Assembly (NCBI GenBank): GCA_026706505.1
Contig: JAPOYQ010000490.1
Span: 1 to 6,528, forward strand
Reading direction: 5' to 3'
Length of the DNA stretch: 6,528 nt
Source: Gemmatimonadota bacterium
GTDB lineage: Bacteria > Latescibacterota > UBA2968 > UBA8231
Under the pieces are notes generated by a model, which saw only the letters and a list, made by a program, of their open reading frames with translations, searched no databases and was not told where the DNA came from. Made by a program: the position numbers and the translations under genes. Positions 6,073-6,528 of the stretch are shown in pieces; position 1 is the stretch's first letter, and each line of letters starts with the position of its first letter.

Positions 6073-6528
6073 TCATTGATCGTCGCGCTTAGCCACCAAG
6101 TCCTGGGTCAGGCGCTGAGCCAAGGAACCTTCTTGGGTCAAAGCATAGGCCACTACATTGACGGCGAGCATCAACTCGTCTTCATCATCCCAACGCGAAG
6201 ACATCAAGGGATTTACACAGACGAGCTGACCCTTTATAAAATGTCCTTCTAGGCGATTAATGTAATGTACAGGGATTATAGACGGGTTCGGATTAGTAGG
6301 TCTCAAGAATGGTCGGGGACTAATACTTATTTTTTCAAAGAAAGCACTGTAAATGGGATGGTCCTCTGCCAGTACCTCCGACCAAAAGTCTTGCCCCTCC
6401 ATCAAGCCTCCGGTCATTAATGCTTGGTAAAAAGACTCTTCCACATCACCAATACCTCCTATAACAAATCCTCCCTGAATTAGGTACTGGAACTGGTTGG
6501 CTTGTTCAATCTCATTCAGGCTTAAGCT
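6073..6528 (-). CDS. Hypothetical protein, C-terminal part (5' end outside the window)
   Basis: I do not recognise this gene. The frame stays open from the TGA at 6073-6075 to the right edge, giving 151 codons. The GTG at 6444 is an internal codon rather than a convincing start, because the 28 codons before it are also open and protein-like (IEQANQFQYLIQGGFVIGG). The visible part is soluble-looking, with no membrane segment. It has a Gly-rich turn followed by FYQALMTGGLMEGQDFW, then HYINRLEGHFIKGQ, and a charged C-terminal helix that starts near DDEDELMLAVNVVAYAL. The pattern of a Gly-Gly strand, a short helix with Ala-Leu and a later aromatic/acidic strand faintly recalls the end of some nucleotide-cyclase-like domains, but this is an unconfirmed impression. 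Base composition differs from the neighbours: two 60-base stretches at 6241-6360 are about 42% and 37% GC, while the genes to the left are visibly richer. It points the same way as the dipeptidases, 49 bases upstream of the first. Confidence 0.7.
   Translation of the reverse strand, partial: SLSLNEIEQANQFQYLIQGGFVIGGIGDVEESFYQALMTGGLMEGQDFWSEVLAEDHPIYSAFFEKISISPRPFLRPTNPNPSIIPVHYINRLEGHFIKGQLVCVNPLMSSRWDDEDELMLAVNVVAYALTQEGSLAQRLTQDLVAKRDDQ

Overview
This window reads as ordinary chromosomal DNA from a Gram-negative-type bacterium. The genes are GC-rich, and the left edge carries an outer-membrane TonB-dependent receptor, which implies a diderm cell envelope. The lineage cannot be fixed from the sequence. 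The receptor and the M19 peptidases look like types common in environmental phyla (Latescibacterota, Gemmatimonadota and Planctomycetota-like groups), but that is an impression, not a placement.

Layout from left to right. (1) Positions 1-1287, plus strand: the C-terminal 428 codons of a TonB-dependent receptor, entering from the left edge and ending in the phenylalanine typical of outer-membrane barrels. (2) Positions 1306-1339: a perfect 12-bp hairpin followed by seven T residues. It terminates the receptor gene and abuts the end of the convergent ilv operon. (3) Positions 1338-3634, minus strand: ilvB (acetolactate synthase catalytic subunit) followed by ilvN/ilvH (regulatory ACT subunit). 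The two are joined by a one-base TAATG stop/start overlap. A near-consensus sigma70-type promoter lies upstream at 3693-3721. (4) Positions 3797-6023, minus strand: two tandem, clearly paralogous M19 (membrane/renal dipeptidase family) metallopeptidases, 4 bases apart, both with the full set of metal ligands. (5) Positions 6073-6528, minus strand: the 3' part of an unrecognised gene that runs off the right edge. It is visibly more AT-rich than the rest of the window.

The ilvBN pair makes the holoenzyme for the first common step of valine/leucine/isoleucine synthesis, with feedback control through the small subunit. The dipeptidases probably act in the cytoplasm on small peptides and could feed amino acids into the same pools, but nothing in the sequence ties them to ilvBN. 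I see no RNA genes, CRISPR arrays, insertion sequences, integrases or phage genes. No stretch longer than 300 bases lacks a gene. I did not find a convincing novel system. The items most worth a second look are the tandem M19 pair, the AT-rich gene fragment at the right edge, and the alanine-rich inserts in the receptor barrel.
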